Assembly (NCBI GenBank): GCA_016871575.1
Contig: VHCW01000011.1
Location: 1-64,000, forward strand
Length of the DNA: 64,000 nt
Direction: 5' to 3'
Origin: Verrucomicrobiota bacterium
GTDB lineage: Bacteria; Verrucomicrobiota; Verrucomicrobiia; Palsa-1439
Position numbers and translations under genes: made by a program. Position 1 is the stretch's first letter, and every line of letters begins with the position of its first letter. The notes beneath the pieces were generated by a model. It made no database searches and was not told where the DNA came from. It saw only the letters and a list, made by a program, of their open reading frames with translations. This document shows, piece after piece, positions 1 to 12,466 of this stretch.

Positions 1-81
1 ATGAGGATGATGTGTTTTGCATCCCTATGTTGAACCATAACGGCCGCCAAACCGGAAGCAAAATAAGTGCTTGCGCCCGGC

Positions 82-798
82 CTACTTACAAAGCTTTTCC
101 CACTCTCCCGCAAATGCAATCACCGTGATCTTGACGTCGTGTGTGGTGGCAGAAACAAGCGCAAGCGGCGGCACTTCCTCAGTAACGACCGCTCGCAGAG
201 GCCGGTCTTGGTCATCCTTGCCATCCACTTCGTACACGTGAAGTGTGCGTCCCTTCACGACCAGAGGTTTTTTGGGCGGCGCTGCGACGGCGCTGGTTGT
301 GCTGGAGGATGCCTTGCCTGATGGGAGCGCAATCTTCTGGAGTTTGGGGGATTCATCCTTGTTCTCGTTGAGATACCCCCTGGGAACACGGAACGGCTCA
401 TACCCCTGGACTTGGACGATGGCATCGAGCAGCTTGCCGACTCCATCCGCGGTTTCCTCGGCCAGAAACCGCGTTACCACGGCTGGCTCGCCGCTCTGGG
501 TCACTTCCACTTCGATCCACATGGCCGGTGTCGTGCCTTTTTTCACGCGTTGGTCGAGGGCGAAGTACATCCGGGATTTCTTGTTCTCGGCAAGCTGGTG
601 AATGTCGTAGATGGCCCAAGTGCCGGGGACAAACTGGAAGTTGCCCTCGACGCAGGGAATCGGGCGCGCCTTGGGGGCCGGCGAATTGGCAGTTGTCGCC
701 GGTGGTGATTGTTGATTGCCCGGGTTCTGCGTTGCGCAACCCGCACAGCAGACGGCAAGAAGGAAGAGGAACCAGAAATTGTTCATACGATTGCCCAT
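82..798 (-). CDS. Putative lipoprotein, unknown function
   Basis: A 238-residue exported protein that I do not recognise. The N-terminus has a hydrophobic stretch (FWFLFLLAVCC) ending in a lipobox-like AGC at residue 21, followed by a Pro/Ala/Gln-rich linker, so lipid-anchored export is likely. The rest is a soluble domain without visible catalytic motifs. It diverges from the heparinase-like gene. The start at 798 is preferred because a promoter-like pair TTGCAA-N17-CAGTAT (minus strand, 835-807) ends 8 bp upstream; an ATG at 786 directly before the signal sequence is the alternative. Confidence 0.7.
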   Translation of the reverse strand: MGNRMNNFWFLFLLAVCCAGCATQNPGNQQSPPATTANSPAPKARPIPCVEGNFQFVPGTWAIYDIHQLAENKKSRMYFALDQRVKKGTTPAMWIEVEVTQSGEPAVVTRFLAEETADGVGKLLDAIVQVQGYEPFRVPRGYLNENKDESPKLQKIALPSGKASSSTTSAVAAPPKKPLVVKGRTLHVYEVDGKDDQDRPLRAVVTEEVPPLALVSATTHDVKITVIAFAGEWEKLCK

Positions 799-881
799 GC
801 TCTTGGATACTGTCTCATTTGGTTTCCTTTTGCAACTGCGCCCCGTTGACCTCGCTCGTCCGCAAAGACGGAAAGAGGCGA

Positions 882-911
882 TTGACGACGACGGAAGTGG
901 GTCGCTATGAT
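882..911 (+). promoter_or_regulatory. Predicted sigma70-type promoter of the heparinase-like gene
   Basis: TTGACG at 882-887, an 18-bp spacer, then TATGAT at 906-911. The ATG codons at 918 and 921 begin 6 and 9 bp after the -10 box, so transcription would start at or almost at the first codon. Prediction from sequence only. Confidence 0.5.
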
Positions 912-917
912 GACGGC

Positions 918-3900
918 ATGATGTGCCCCAGCTTTTCTCTCGTTCGTGTTGCGTCCGGCTTCATTCTTGCAGCGGCTTCCACGGTCTGTGCCGATCGCGC
1001 GGCGGATGACGCCGCGTGGGACAAACTCCGCATCCGGCAGGAACGACCACTGCTCATCGAGACGGCGCTGGTGCGCAACGGCGCGGGCGCGGCGGCCATC
1101 GTGCCGGCGGACGGCGAGCCGTGGAGGGGCGCAGCCGCGAAATTGCAGGCGGCCATCGCCGCGAAAACCGGCGTCACGCTGCCGATTGTCCCGCCGTCGA
1201 AGATCACCGACGCGGATTGGGCGGGGCGACATCTCGTCGTCATCGGCAACCTGTTGACGAATCCGGTTTATGCGCGGCTCTACCACAACTACTTCGTCTG
1301 CGCCGACGCTGCTTACACGGGAACAGGTGGCTACGAGTTGCGTTCCGTCCACGATCCGTGGGGCTTGGGTCGCAACGTCATCGTGCTCGGCGCGCAGGAC
1401 GCCGCCGGACTGGAGGCGGGCGTGGCGCGGTTCGTCGCGCTCGGCGAATTGAAGTTCGGGCGAGTGATGGAATTGAAGTTCTCGAAGAAAGGCCGGCGCG
1501 CGCCGTTGGAGGAGACGCTTTCCAAGAAGGGGATCGCCGACCGCAAGCAAGGCATTGCCGACATCTACGCACGGCCCGGCACCGAGCGCGGCGCGGCGCA
1601 CAACACGATCAAGTTCGGAATGCTCTATCATCGCACCGGCGACGCAGGCTGGCTGGAGTTGTATCGCGACGCGATGCGCCAGCACATGAACTACTACGCA
1701 ACGAACGAATATATCCTCGAAACCGGCCCGCGCCGGTACGACCGCGATTTCCGCGATAGTTGGGCGTACGGCATGGTCATCGCGTGGGACCTCGTCGAGG
1801 AAGCACCGGGCTGGACTGACGAGGAGCGGCTCAAGTTCACCAACCACGTCCTGCGCATGGTTTGGGAATCAAACCTCTACCAAGGCTGGGACCGTCCCGC
1901 ATCCCTCGCGAGCTGGCGCAAATTCGACAGCATCACCCACAATCACCACACTTGGCCGGGACTCGCCGATCTGTTTGGCGGCTGGTACTTCTCGCGTCAC
2001 TACAAGCTGCCGGTGGCGAAGGATTGGCTCGACATTGCGTTCGGCATGTTCCGCTCTTGTTCGCGGAGTTGGAAACCGTGGGAGGACAGCGCCGGCTACC
2101 AATGGATTCCGCAACGCCACGTCCTGACCTACGCGCTCGCATCCGGCGACCACACCTACATCGAGCAAGGCCACGCCGCAAAGACCGGCAAAGCGTTGCT
2201 GCAGGCGATTGACAGCCTTGGCCGCCAACCGGCGTGGGGCGATTGCGGCGGGTTCACCTCGGTGTCGGGAATGACGGAACTGCTCTGCGGGCTTGAATAC
2301 GCCACCGGCGACGGGCGGTACCGCTGGGCCATCGAATGGCTTGGCGTGGACGCGCGCGACGAAATGGAAGCGCCGTTCTGGACCAACGCCGAGCCGAAAC
2401 TCCCCAGCGATCTCATCGGCGTTTCGGTGACCCGTTTGCCGAAGATGCACTACGATTTGTTTGGGCGGGTCAAGCGCAGCGAAATCTGGCAGGAACCAAA
2501 CCTGCCCTTCGAGGACACATTCGACAAGCTTACATTGCGTGCCGGTTGGGGTGCGGAAGACGATTATCTGATGCTCGACGGCACTTCCGCCGGCTCGCAT
2601 GGCCATCTCGACGGCAACGCCATCATCGCGTTCACCGCCGCCGGCGCGCAGTGGTTGGTGGACGCCGAATACATCCGCCGCATTCCGAAATATCACTGCG
2701 GCGTCACGATCCTGCGCGACGGCGTCAGTGCGGTCACGCCGCCGAGCGCGCGGCTCGACCAAGCCGTCTGGTCCAACAACGTCGGGCGCACCCGCACCAC
2801 GATGCCGCACTACAATGGCATGAGCTGGTCGCGCAGCATTGTCTTCGAGCCGAAACGTCAGGTCACCGTGATTGACGAACTGACCGCCGAGCAGCCCGGC
2901 GACTACAGCCTGCGTTGCTGCTGGCGCGTCGCCGGCGAGGCGAAGCTGGAGGGCGACACGTTGCGGGCACAGCAACGAGAAAAAGGTTTTGCCCTTCGCA
3001 ACCTCAGCGGCCAGCGACAGGAGCTTGTTTACATCAAGGATTTCGCCGGGCTGCCGATTCACCAGCTTTATCAGCGGCAGAGCAAATCGCTTCGCGCCGG
3101 TGAAACAGTTCGCTTCGTGAACGTGTTCGCCGCGTCGAAGAACGGCCTGCCGAAACTCGACGCGTCCGGAACATCGTCGAAACACGCACCGGCCTTGGCC
3201 GCACCCAAGTCGTTGCCGACGCTCTGGCGGTTTGCCGATTTCCCGACAACGCCGAAACCACTCAAGGTCGTCTCGATCCGTTCCGACGTCGCCCCTCGCG
3301 AGACGTACAGTCCGCTGGAGCGATTGATTGACGGCGCTTCCAACGGTTCCGCCACGTCGTGCATGTTCCCCGCCGGCAAGGTGGTCAACATCACGCTTGA
3401 TCTCGGCGAACCGCGCCTCGTCCGCCAGGTCCGCGTGCTCGCGTGGGAAAAACACGACGGCTGGAAGGCGGATCCGGGCGGCGACTTGTTGGAAACCGGC
3501 ACCCAGACGTCCGGCAACAACGTCGCCACCATCCGCGCCGCGTCGCCCGACCAGGTCACGCGCCACATCCGCATCACCGGTGAACCGGCAACGAGCAAGT
3601 CGGCGGTGTATCTCACCGAGATCGAGGTCCTCGGCGAAACGCCGGGCGAACGCCCGAAATTGACCGCGCTCGCCGGCGGAGTCGTCGGCACCGAGGCGGG
3701 CGACATCGTGGCGTTGAGCGCAACCGGCAAGAAACTCTGGCAGACAAAAGTGGACGGCGCGGTGACGGCGCTCGCCGCCGGAAAAGGCCTGGTCGTTTAC
3801 GGCACCGACACGGCCACGCTCGGCGTGCTTGGCGCGGATGGCAAGAAGGTGGCCGAAGTGAGACCGCCGATGTATCGCGGCGTGCCAAGTCGCGTTCGCA

Positions 3901-4595
3901 CGATCACGCTGGCCGACTTGGATGGCGACGGCACCGAGGAGATTGTCATCGGCTGCGACAGTTGGCAATACATGGCCTATTCGCCGGCGCTGAAATTGAT
4001 TTGGAAGACCGTCTATTACGCCCACGGCGCGACGGTCGGCCACGTGGCCGACCTCGACGGCGACGGCCAACCGGAAATCATCGCCGGCAACGCCTATTAC
4101 GCGCTGCAAATCCTCAACAATCGAGGGAAGGTGGTCGCGCGCGGTTCAGGCTCGTTTGGGCCGGAACAGACGGCCGTGACTTCGTGCAAGGGCATGGCCA
4201 TTGTCGGCACCGACGGCGGCGCGGTGCTCGCGTTCGACGCGAAAGGCAGCCGGCTCTGGGAAACAAACGTCGGCGACCGGGTGACGACGTTGCGTTCCGA
4301 TGTCGTCGCCGGCAAACCGCGCATCATCGCGGCGTCCGAGAGCGGTTACGTCTGGGCGCTCGACGCGTTGGGCAAGACGATTTGGAAACGCGACCTCGGC
4401 GAGCCGGTCAGGCGTCTCGTGCGCGTCGGCGATGCTTATTTCGCCGCCGCGTCGGCCAACGGTGTCGTGCGGCTCTCGTTGGATGGAAAGGCCGAGGTGG
4501 TTGCGGCCACGACGGCAATGAATGTGGCGGTCAGCGGTGATCAAATCGTCGCGCTCACCGCAGATGGTTCTGCGGTTGGAGTAACAACACGCTGA
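918..4595 (+). CDS. Secreted heparinase II/III-like lyase with discoidin and beta-propeller domains
   Basis: A 1225-residue exported protein, probably a polysaccharide lyase or related glycan-active enzyme. A signal peptide (cleavage near VCA, residue 25) precedes an alpha/alpha-toroid region (about 180-480) and a heparinase II/III-like beta-sandwich with the motif GSHGHLDGNA at about residue 557. A discoidin-like (F5/8 type C) domain follows (about 785-905, containing ITLDLGEPRLVRQVRVLAWE), then a C-terminal propeller with two calcium-binding-type FG-GAP motifs (ADLDGDGTEE, ADLDGDGQPE) and PQQ/WD-like blades. An upstream in-frame extension to 528 exists, but the signal peptide and the promoter at 882-911 fix the start at 918 or 921. 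The substrate cannot be read from sequence. Confidence 0.85.
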   Translation: MMCPSFSLVRVASGFILAAASTVCADRAADDAAWDKLRIRQERPLLIETALVRNGAGAAAIVPADGEPWRGAAAKLQAAIAAKTGVTLPIVPPSKITDADWAGRHLVVIGNLLTNPVYARLYHNYFVCADAAYTGTGGYELRSVHDPWGLGRNVIVLGAQDAAGLEAGVARFVALGELKFGRVMELKFSKKGRRAPLEETLSKKGIADRKQGIADIYARPGTERGAAHNTIKFGMLYHRTGDAGWLELYRDAMRQHMNYYATNEYILETGPRRYDRDFRDSWAYGMVIAWDLVEEAPGWTDEERLKFTNHVLRMVWESNLYQGWDRPASLASWRKFDSITHNHHTWPGLADLFGGWYFSRHYKLPVAKDWLDIAFGMFRSCSRSWKPWEDSAGYQWIPQRHVLTYALASGDHTYIEQGHAAKTGKALLQAIDSLGRQPAWGDCGGFTSVSGMTELLCGLEYATGDGRYRWAIEWLGVDARDEMEAPFWTNAEPKLPSDLIGVSVTRLPKMHYDLFGRVKRSEIWQEPNLPFEDTFDKLTLRAGWGAEDDYLMLDGTSAGSHGHLDGNAIIAFTAAGAQWLVDAEYIRRIPKYHCGVTILRDGVSAVTPPSARLDQAVWSNNVGRTRTTMPHYNGMSWSRSIVFEPKRQVTVIDELTAEQPGDYSLRCCWRVAGEAKLEGDTLRAQQREKGFALRNLSGQRQELVYIKDFAGLPIHQLYQRQSKSLRAGETVRFVNVFAASKNGLPKLDASGTSSKHAPALAAPKSLPTLWRFADFPTTPKPLKVVSIRSDVAPRETYSPLERLIDGASNGSATSCMFPAGKVVNITLDLGEPRLVRQVRVLAWEKHDGWKADPGGDLLETGTQTSGNNVATIRAASPDQVTRHIRITGEPATSKSAVYLTEIEVLGETPGERPKLTALAGGVVGTEAGDIVALSATGKKLWQTKVDGAVTALAAGKGLVVYGTDTATLGVLGADGKKVAEVRPPMYRGVPSRVRTITLADLDGDGTEEIVIGCDSWQYMAYSPALKLIWKTVYYAHGATVGHVADLDGDGQPEIIAGNAYYALQILNNRGKVVARGSGSFGPEQTAVTSCKGMAIVGTDGGAVLAFDAKGSRLWETNVGDRVTTLRSDVVAGKPRIIAASESGYVWALDALGKTIWKRDLGEPVRRLVRVGDAYFAAASANGVVRLSLDGKAEVVAATTAMNVAVSGDQIVALTADGSAVGVTTR

Positions 4596-4605
4596 CGGAG
4601 CAACG

Positions 4606-5319
4606 TTACGGACGCATTGCGGATGGGATTCTCAGCATCGGCAATCCAAACAGAATGCTTTCCATCAGGCCCGGCCGTTGTTGCTCGATTCGCGCTGCTG
4701 CCGCCTTTTTCTCGGCCTCCAGCACGCGTTGCAGCATCACCTCAAGAGCGGGTTGTTCCTTTTCTTGTTCCAATGATGCTGACTGCATCGTGTCCGAGCT
4801 GTGTTCGGCCCACTGCCGCGGGTCGCGCGGTCGTTCCATCCGCGCCGCCAGGAGTTTTTTCACCTCTTTCATGGCGGTCTCCATGTCCACCGCGCTGGGA
4901 ATGCTCATCCCGATTTCCTTTTGGTCGCCGACCCGTCGGGACTGGTACAAATCGAGCAAATCCGTCACGTTCCGCGCCATGCGAGCCAGCCGCAACTCGC
5001 GTTCCTTGTGAATGAGCATGCGATACGCGCTCGGCAATTGGCTTTCGATCTTCATCGGTGAATAGACCACCAATCCCGTATTGTCGTTCCCCTCGCCAGC
5101 GCCGATCCTCAACCGCCGTTCGTAATCGCGCTCGATCTGGTCCTGTTGCACCTCGAAATACGCCGCCATCAGCAACCCAAACATCCGGTCTTGAAGGCGC
5201 AGTTCCGCTGCGGCCTGAGCCTGTTGCGCGTTAAGTTCGTCGGAAGGAGGAGTTTCCTTTGCGGACGCGACCGTCGCCATCATCATGCCGATCACCACCA
5301 CTTGAATCAAAAGTCTCAT
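4606..5319 (-). CDS. Secreted protein of unknown function
   Basis: A 237-residue protein with a clear signal peptide (MRLLIQVVVIGMMMATVASA, residues 1-20) and a charged, largely helical mature part rich in Glu, Arg and Gln. The start at 5319 was chosen because GGAGG lies 5 bp upstream; longer in-frame starts up to 5454 have no signal sequence and would overlap mutS. It ends 10 bp from the convergent heparinase-like gene and diverges from mutS. No family recognised. Confidence 0.7.
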   Translation of the reverse strand: MRLLIQVVVIGMMMATVASAKETPPSDELNAQQAQAAAELRLQDRMFGLLMAAYFEVQQDQIERDYERRLRIGAGEGNDNTGLVVYSPMKIESQLPSAYRMLIHKERELRLARMARNVTDLLDLYQSRRVGDQKEIGMSIPSAVDMETAMKEVKKLLAARMERPRDPRQWAEHSSDTMQSASLEQEKEQPALEVMLQRVLEAEKKAAAARIEQQRPGLMESILFGLPMLRIPSAMRP

Positions 5320-5356
5320 AAAGACCTCCACGCGCACCTTACTCCGCAAAACAGCT

Positions 5357-5384
5357 TTGTCAACCAGCCGCGCCACGCTATAAT
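5357..5384 (+). promoter_or_regulatory. Predicted mutS promoter
   Basis: TTGTCA (5357-5362), 16-bp spacer, perfect TATAAT (5379-5384). Only 8 bp separate the -10 box from the mutS ATG at 5393 and there is no Shine-Dalgarno sequence, implying a leaderless transcript. Confidence 0.6.
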
Positions 5385-5392
5385 CCCGCCGC

Positions 5393-7936
<2,544 letters not shown>

Positions 7937-7943
7937 TGCGAAG

Positions 7944-9377
7944 ATGAACATGAAAAGACCACGAACAATACATACACAGCGTCTCCTCTGGAGTTGCTTG
8001 TCTGCTTGGTTGCTGACGGCGACAGTTGCGCTTGGGGACAACGAAGGCATTGAGTATCCAGCCATCGGGAAGATCAAGCCGCACCACGCGAAGGAAATCG
8101 CCGGGTCCAACTGGTCGGTGGGCGCGGAAACCATGGACCGCGATTTCACCGTGTACCGTCACTGGAAAGACTATTTAGGCCCGCTCGGCATCAAGAAGGC
8201 GCGGATTCAGGCTGGATGGGCGAAGACCGAACAGGTGAAGGGCGTTTATGATTTTGCCTGGCTCGACGAAGCGGTCTTCGACATGCCGCGGCACGGCGTT
8301 ACCCCTTGGATGTGCTTGTCCTACGGAAACCCCATCTATGAGGGTGGCGGGCAGGCGAGCCTGATGGGCGGCGTGCCGACCTCGGACGTGGCGCTCGCGG
8401 CGTGGGCGCGGTGGGTCCGGGCCAACGTCGTCCGGTATCGCGACGTGATCACCGAATGGGAAGTCTGGAACGAACCAAACTACAAGGTTGCCGCGCAGGA
8501 CTACGCGCGTCTGTTTGTCCTGACCGCCGAGACCGTGCGGTCGGCGCAATCCAACGCCACCATCATCGCCTTCGGGCTGGGCAGCGGCGTGAATTACAAG
8601 TACGCAGGCAAGGTGCTGGAGATTCTCAAAGAGCAGGACAAACTGCATCTCATTGATCAAATCTCGCATCACCGGCATCAAGGAAACCCGGATGTGCGCG
8701 GCCCCGAAATCGAGTTGGAGAAGCTGGTTACCCAATACTCCGACCGGATCGTGATCCGCCAGGGCGAGGCCGGGTGCCCGTCGGAAATTGGAAAAAAACG
8801 GGCGATGGCGAATTATCCCTGGACCGAATTGATTCAGGCCAAGCACGTGTTGCGGCGGCTCTTGGGCGACTTGGGGCGCGACAAGGAATCATCGGTTTTT
8901 GCCATCATGGACATGAAGTATCCGGATGAAATGAATCGGAAGGGACTGTTGCGGTCGCGCGATGATGGCACGGTGGAATACCCGAAGCCGGCTTACTATG
9001 CCGTCCAGAATCTCGCCGCGGTGTTCGACAACCGCTTGGCACGAATCAAGGATTTCCTGCACGAAGCCAAGACGGACTTGCCGTTGACCGCTTATGCCTA
9101 TCGGCACCAGCCGAGCGGCCGGGCGATTGTCACGGTTTGGATTCATGACGAAGTGCCCGGCAACGACAATCGCAAGACCGCCGCGGACTTCCGATTTCAC
9201 CAATTGAACTTCACGCAGCCGGTTTACGTGGACTTGAGGACCGGTCGCGTCCATGAAATTCCGCGCGGCCGCTGGTCGCGTGAAGGTGAGACCGCTCTAT
9301 TCAAGCAAGTGCCGGTTTACGATTCGCCGGTGCTGATTGCGGACAAGGCGACATTGCCGCTCACATCAGGTCGTTAA
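7944..9377 (+). CDS. Secreted clan GH-A glycoside hydrolase (GH39/GH5-like)
   Basis: A 477-residue exported (beta/alpha)8-barrel glycosidase. An N-terminal signal (WSCLSAWLLTATVALG) is followed by an A-clan fold: the acid/base motif EWEVWNEPN lies at about residue 172 and a plausible nucleophile strand IVIRQGEAG at about 270. A beta-sandwich-like C-terminal part follows, as in GH39. Start at 7944 (or 7950) chosen because it leaves a normal signal peptide and avoids overlapping mutS. The exact family and substrate are uncertain. It is probably co-expressed with neighbouring sugar-metabolism genes. Confidence 0.8.
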   Translation: MNMKRPRTIHTQRLLWSCLSAWLLTATVALGDNEGIEYPAIGKIKPHHAKEIAGSNWSVGAETMDRDFTVYRHWKDYLGPLGIKKARIQAGWAKTEQVKGVYDFAWLDEAVFDMPRHGVTPWMCLSYGNPIYEGGGQASLMGGVPTSDVALAAWARWVRANVVRYRDVITEWEVWNEPNYKVAAQDYARLFVLTAETVRSAQSNATIIAFGLGSGVNYKYAGKVLEILKEQDKLHLIDQISHHRHQGNPDVRGPEIELEKLVTQYSDRIVIRQGEAGCPSEIGKKRAMANYPWTELIQAKHVLRRLLGDLGRDKESSVFAIMDMKYPDEMNRKGLLRSRDDGTVEYPKPAYYAVQNLAAVFDNRLARIKDFLHEAKTDLPLTAYAYRHQPSGRAIVTVWIHDEVPGNDNRKTAADFRFHQLNFTQPVYVDLRTGRVHEIPRGRWSREGETALFKQVPVYDSPVLIADKATLPLTSGR

Positions 9378-9382
9378 TTGTC

Positions 9383-9411
9383 TTGTGCCGCTCATGAATG
9401 GACAGTAAGAT
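9383..9411 (+). promoter_or_regulatory. Predicted promoter of the Gfo/Idh gene
   Basis: TTGTGC (9383-9388), 17-bp spacer, TAAGAT (9406-9411), 36 bp before the ATG at 9448. No Shine-Dalgarno sequence is visible in the leader. Prediction only. Confidence 0.4.
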
Positions 9412-9447
9412 TTTGCGTCGAAGCACACAACCAACCCCCACAACCAT

Positions 9448-10803
9448 ATGAAGAACACCTCTCCCACCCCCCATCGTTCCCGCCGCGAATTCATCAAGGA
9501 CATCGGCCGCTTCACGGCGGCTTCCGCCTTGGCGGGAGTCTCCATCCCGCATGTGCATGCGGCGGCAAGCAACACCATCCGTCTGGCGCTCATCGGCTGC
9601 GGCGGACGCGGCAGCGGCGCGGCGGTCAACGCTTTCGATTCGCCCAATGGCCCCGTCAAAATGGTGGTCATGGCCGACATCTTTGAGGACCGGTTGCTCC
9701 GGTCCCACAAGATCCTCAGCGAGAAATACCCACAAAATATGGACGTGCCGCCCGAGCGGCGGTTCACGGGGTTCGATGCTTGGCGCAAGGCGATTGACAG
9801 CCTGAAGCCGGGCGACGTGGCGATGTTGACCGGCTACGCGGGCTTTCGTCCGGGCCAGCTCGAATACGCCGTCCAGAAGGGCGTGAACGTGTTCATGGAA
9901 AAATCTTTTGCCGCCGACCCAGTGGGCGTGCGCCGCGTCATCAAGGCCGGGGAAGTCGCGGAGAAGAAGAACCTCAAGATCGCCGCCGGCCTCCAATGCC
10001 GGCATTCGGTGAACCGGCACGAACTCATGAGGCGCATCAACGCCGGCGAACTGGGCGACATTCAACTGATCCGCGCCTATCGGATGCAGCCATGCGGACG
10101 GTTGCCCAAACGACCGGAGACCGAGAAGGACCTGCACTGGCAGGTTCGGAAGTTCACGCACTTCTTCTGGGTGTCGGGCGGGTTGTACGCGGAGATGAAC
10201 ATCCACCAGATTGACGAGATCTGCTGGCTCAAGGGCGCCTATCCGGTGACCGCCCACGGCGTCGGTGGGCGCGCGTTCGGGAGCACTGATTGTGGTCAGG
10301 GACTCGATTCATACAGCATTGAGTTTACATTCCCCGACGGCACCAAGGCATATGACGTCGTCCGCTGGCTGCCGAACTGCTACAACGAGTTTGCCACGTT
10401 CGTGCATGGCACCAAATGCGCCGCGCAGTTCTCCGGTCCCAGCCACATCGGCACGGTTCACACCTACAAAGACCATCGCTGCGAGCGCGACAACATCGCA
10501 TGGAAAGCCGATGCCGAGCCGTTCACGCCGTGGGAAGCCCAGTGGAACAATCTGCTGGACGCCATCCGCAAGGACAAGCCATTCAACGAAGCCAAACGCG
10601 CCGCGCTCTCCAACCTCGCCGACATCATGGGCCGGGCAGCGGTTCACATGGGCAAAGTGGTTACGTGGGACGAGGCAATGGCATCGGACTTCCAGTTCTG
10701 CCCGAACATTGACAACCTGACCAACGACAGTCCGCCGCCGGTCCAGGCGGATGCGAACGGTTTTTATCCGGTTCCCGTCCCCGGCAAATGGAAAGAACTG
10801 TAA
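9448..10803 (+). CDS. Tat-exported Gfo/Idh/MocA family oxidoreductase
   Basis: NAD(P)-dependent sugar or inositol dehydrogenase-type protein, 451 residues. The N-terminus has a twin-arginine signal (SRREFIKDIGRFTAASALAG), so it should fold with cofactor before export. The Rossmann motif ALIGCGGRGSG lies at about residue 48, and the usual EKP-type motif appears as EKSFAADP at about 150. Such exported Gfo/Idh proteins are abundant in Planctomycetes and Verrucomicrobia and are thought to oxidise uncommon sugars. The gene converges on the BNR-propeller gene. Confidence 0.92.
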   Translation: MKNTSPTPHRSRREFIKDIGRFTAASALAGVSIPHVHAAASNTIRLALIGCGGRGSGAAVNAFDSPNGPVKMVVMADIFEDRLLRSHKILSEKYPQNMDVPPERRFTGFDAWRKAIDSLKPGDVAMLTGYAGFRPGQLEYAVQKGVNVFMEKSFAADPVGVRRVIKAGEVAEKKNLKIAAGLQCRHSVNRHELMRRINAGELGDIQLIRAYRMQPCGRLPKRPETEKDLHWQVRKFTHFFWVSGGLYAEMNIHQIDEICWLKGAYPVTAHGVGGRAFGSTDCGQGLDSYSIEFTFPDGTKAYDVVRWLPNCYNEFATFVHGTKCAAQFSGPSHIGTVHTYKDHRCERDNIAWKADAEPFTPWEAQWNNLLDAIRKDKPFNEAKRAALSNLADIMGRAAVHMGKVVTWDEAMASDFQFCPNIDNLTNDSPPPVQADANGFYPVPVPGKWKEL

Positions 10804-10820
10804 ACGCCCCCGCGGGTTGC

Positions 10821-12296
10821 TCACCGTAACGCCGTCGAATGCGAATCACGGTTGAGCGGCAGCGGTCGCGCGAACGGGGCCTCCATCGTTGACGGAAGGA
10901 CGCGCACGTCGCCGGCCTTGTTGCAGAAGTACAGGCGGCAGGGGGCGAGCTTGTCGTGGCCGTGGCCGTCCGCCCACAGCGCGTAGAAATCGGGATGCGC
11001 GTTGGCCGGTTGCCGCACGTAACAGTGATTGTGCCGGCTGCCGGTGGTGAGTTGCTTGAGTTTCTTCCACGTCTTGCCTTCATCGTTGCTGGTCCACATG
11101 ACGACCTCGCCGCCGCTGCGCCAGGGTTGCGGGCCGGGTTCGGTCGGACCGATGATCCGCCATGTTCCATCGTCTTCGATGTAGAGCGAGCCGCAATCGA
11201 AGTTATGCGAGGACGTGGTCACCGGGTACAATGCCCAGCGGTCGCCCACCCAATGCGCAACCGTCCACGTTCGCGGCTTGCCGGGACCTTCGTTGGTCTG
11301 ACCTGCGGGCGAGGTCAGCAATAAAATCGCAGGCCGGCCTTGCCGGTCGAATGTCAAGTGCTGGATATAGACCTGCAACTGTTCACTCCAAAAGTCGCGC
11401 ACCAACGCTGGGCATTTGACCTCTCGAACCGGCGGGATGAAATCCTTGCCGTCGGCGGTTTGCCAGGTCTTGCCCATGTCGTCGCTCTGCAAATAGAACA
11501 GATTCGAGCGGTCCCGCGTGCGCCCGATCCAGTTGTTGATGGCTGTGGCAACACGAGCGCCGCGCGCCGCGGTGAACTGGTAAAGGCCGTGTCCGGGCTT
11601 CTCCCCCTCGCGGCCCACTGTCCACGCGCTCAATTGGCCGGGCGTTTTCCAGGTTTCGCCGTCAGCGAGACCGTTGCCGTCCGGGCTGGCAATCCAGAAC
11701 GATTCGCGGCTGTGATCGTACCTGGTGAGAAACACGAAAAACCCCTTGCCCGGAATCCACCACGGGTTGGGATACGTCATCGGCGTGGCGTGGATCCGCT
11801 CGAAGCCCTCAACGCTGTGGGGTTTCTTGGCCCGGTACATGTAAGCGGCATCGCCGTGGCCGCTCACGAAAACCCAGACATAACCGTCGCCGTCAACGCA
11901 GATGGTCGGATTCCGGTGCGCATCGGCTGCCCGCGACGCTGTGAGGTTCCATTCGCCCCAGTCGTGGACGATGGTGGGCCGCGGCACCACGTCGCGTTTG
12001 TGGTCGTAATACGATGCCATGGCCTGCAACTGCAATTTGCCCGCGACAGTGCCGCCATAGACGAAGAACGTTTTGTTGACCTTGGGGCAGTGAATCGCAA
12101 ACGGCGAATGTTGGGACGGGAAGAACGCGTATCCGCCCCCGTACTCCTTAAGCCCGTACCAGATTCCCCGGTAACCGTCGGCAGTGGCTGTGGACGAATC
12201 CGCTTTGTGAACCGCTGACAACAGGACGACCAACGCGATCACCGGGAACGTTTTCACGCCTTCGTCCGTGTTCCCGTGTGTTGGGTTCCGCCCCAT
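10821..12296 (-). CDS. Secreted BNR repeat-containing protein
   Basis: A 491-residue exported beta-propeller protein. The mature N-terminus GYRGIWYGLKEYGGGY and the following segment resemble the BNR_4 family of predicted sugar-active propellers; Asp-box-like turns (SPDGNG, SNDEGKTW, SDDMGKTW) recur. Start placed at the ATG 12296, with GGAGG immediately upstream; a GTG at 12257 is also possible, and both keep the signal segment FPVIALVVLLSAVHKA. A sialidase-like or lyase role is possible but no catalytic residues can be assigned. Confidence 0.8.
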   Translation of the reverse strand: MGRNPTHGNTDEGVKTFPVIALVVLLSAVHKADSSTATADGYRGIWYGLKEYGGGYAFFPSQHSPFAIHCPKVNKTFFVYGGTVAGKLQLQAMASYYDHKRDVVPRPTIVHDWGEWNLTASRAADAHRNPTICVDGDGYVWVFVSGHGDAAYMYRAKKPHSVEGFERIHATPMTYPNPWWIPGKGFFVFLTRYDHSRESFWIASPDGNGLADGETWKTPGQLSAWTVGREGEKPGHGLYQFTAARGARVATAINNWIGRTRDRSNLFYLQSDDMGKTWQTADGKDFIPPVREVKCPALVRDFWSEQLQVYIQHLTFDRQGRPAILLLTSPAGQTNEGPGKPRTWTVAHWVGDRWALYPVTTSSHNFDCGSLYIEDDGTWRIIGPTEPGPQPWRSGGEVVMWTSNDEGKTWKKLKQLTTGSRHNHCYVRQPANAHPDFYALWADGHGHDKLAPCRLYFCNKAGDVRVLPSTMEAPFARPLPLNRDSHSTALR

Positions 12297-12466
12297 TCCT
12301 CCGGAAGTGGCCGGTGGCAATTCGGGGCATGCGCATCTGCGAGCAACAGGTTCACCGCGCGCAGTGAACGCTGATTTCGCAGCTTTCACAAGCGAAATGT
12401 TTCTCAAACGCGGAGCGGATGTCCGGATCAACCGCCACGTTCCGAGAGGCTGCCGTCAAACCGCGA

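Noticed and set aside
1869-4109. Long antisense frame of 746 codons under the heparinase-like gene
   Set aside because: Same cause: Arg-rich composition, no start signals, and a well-supported domain protein on the other strand.
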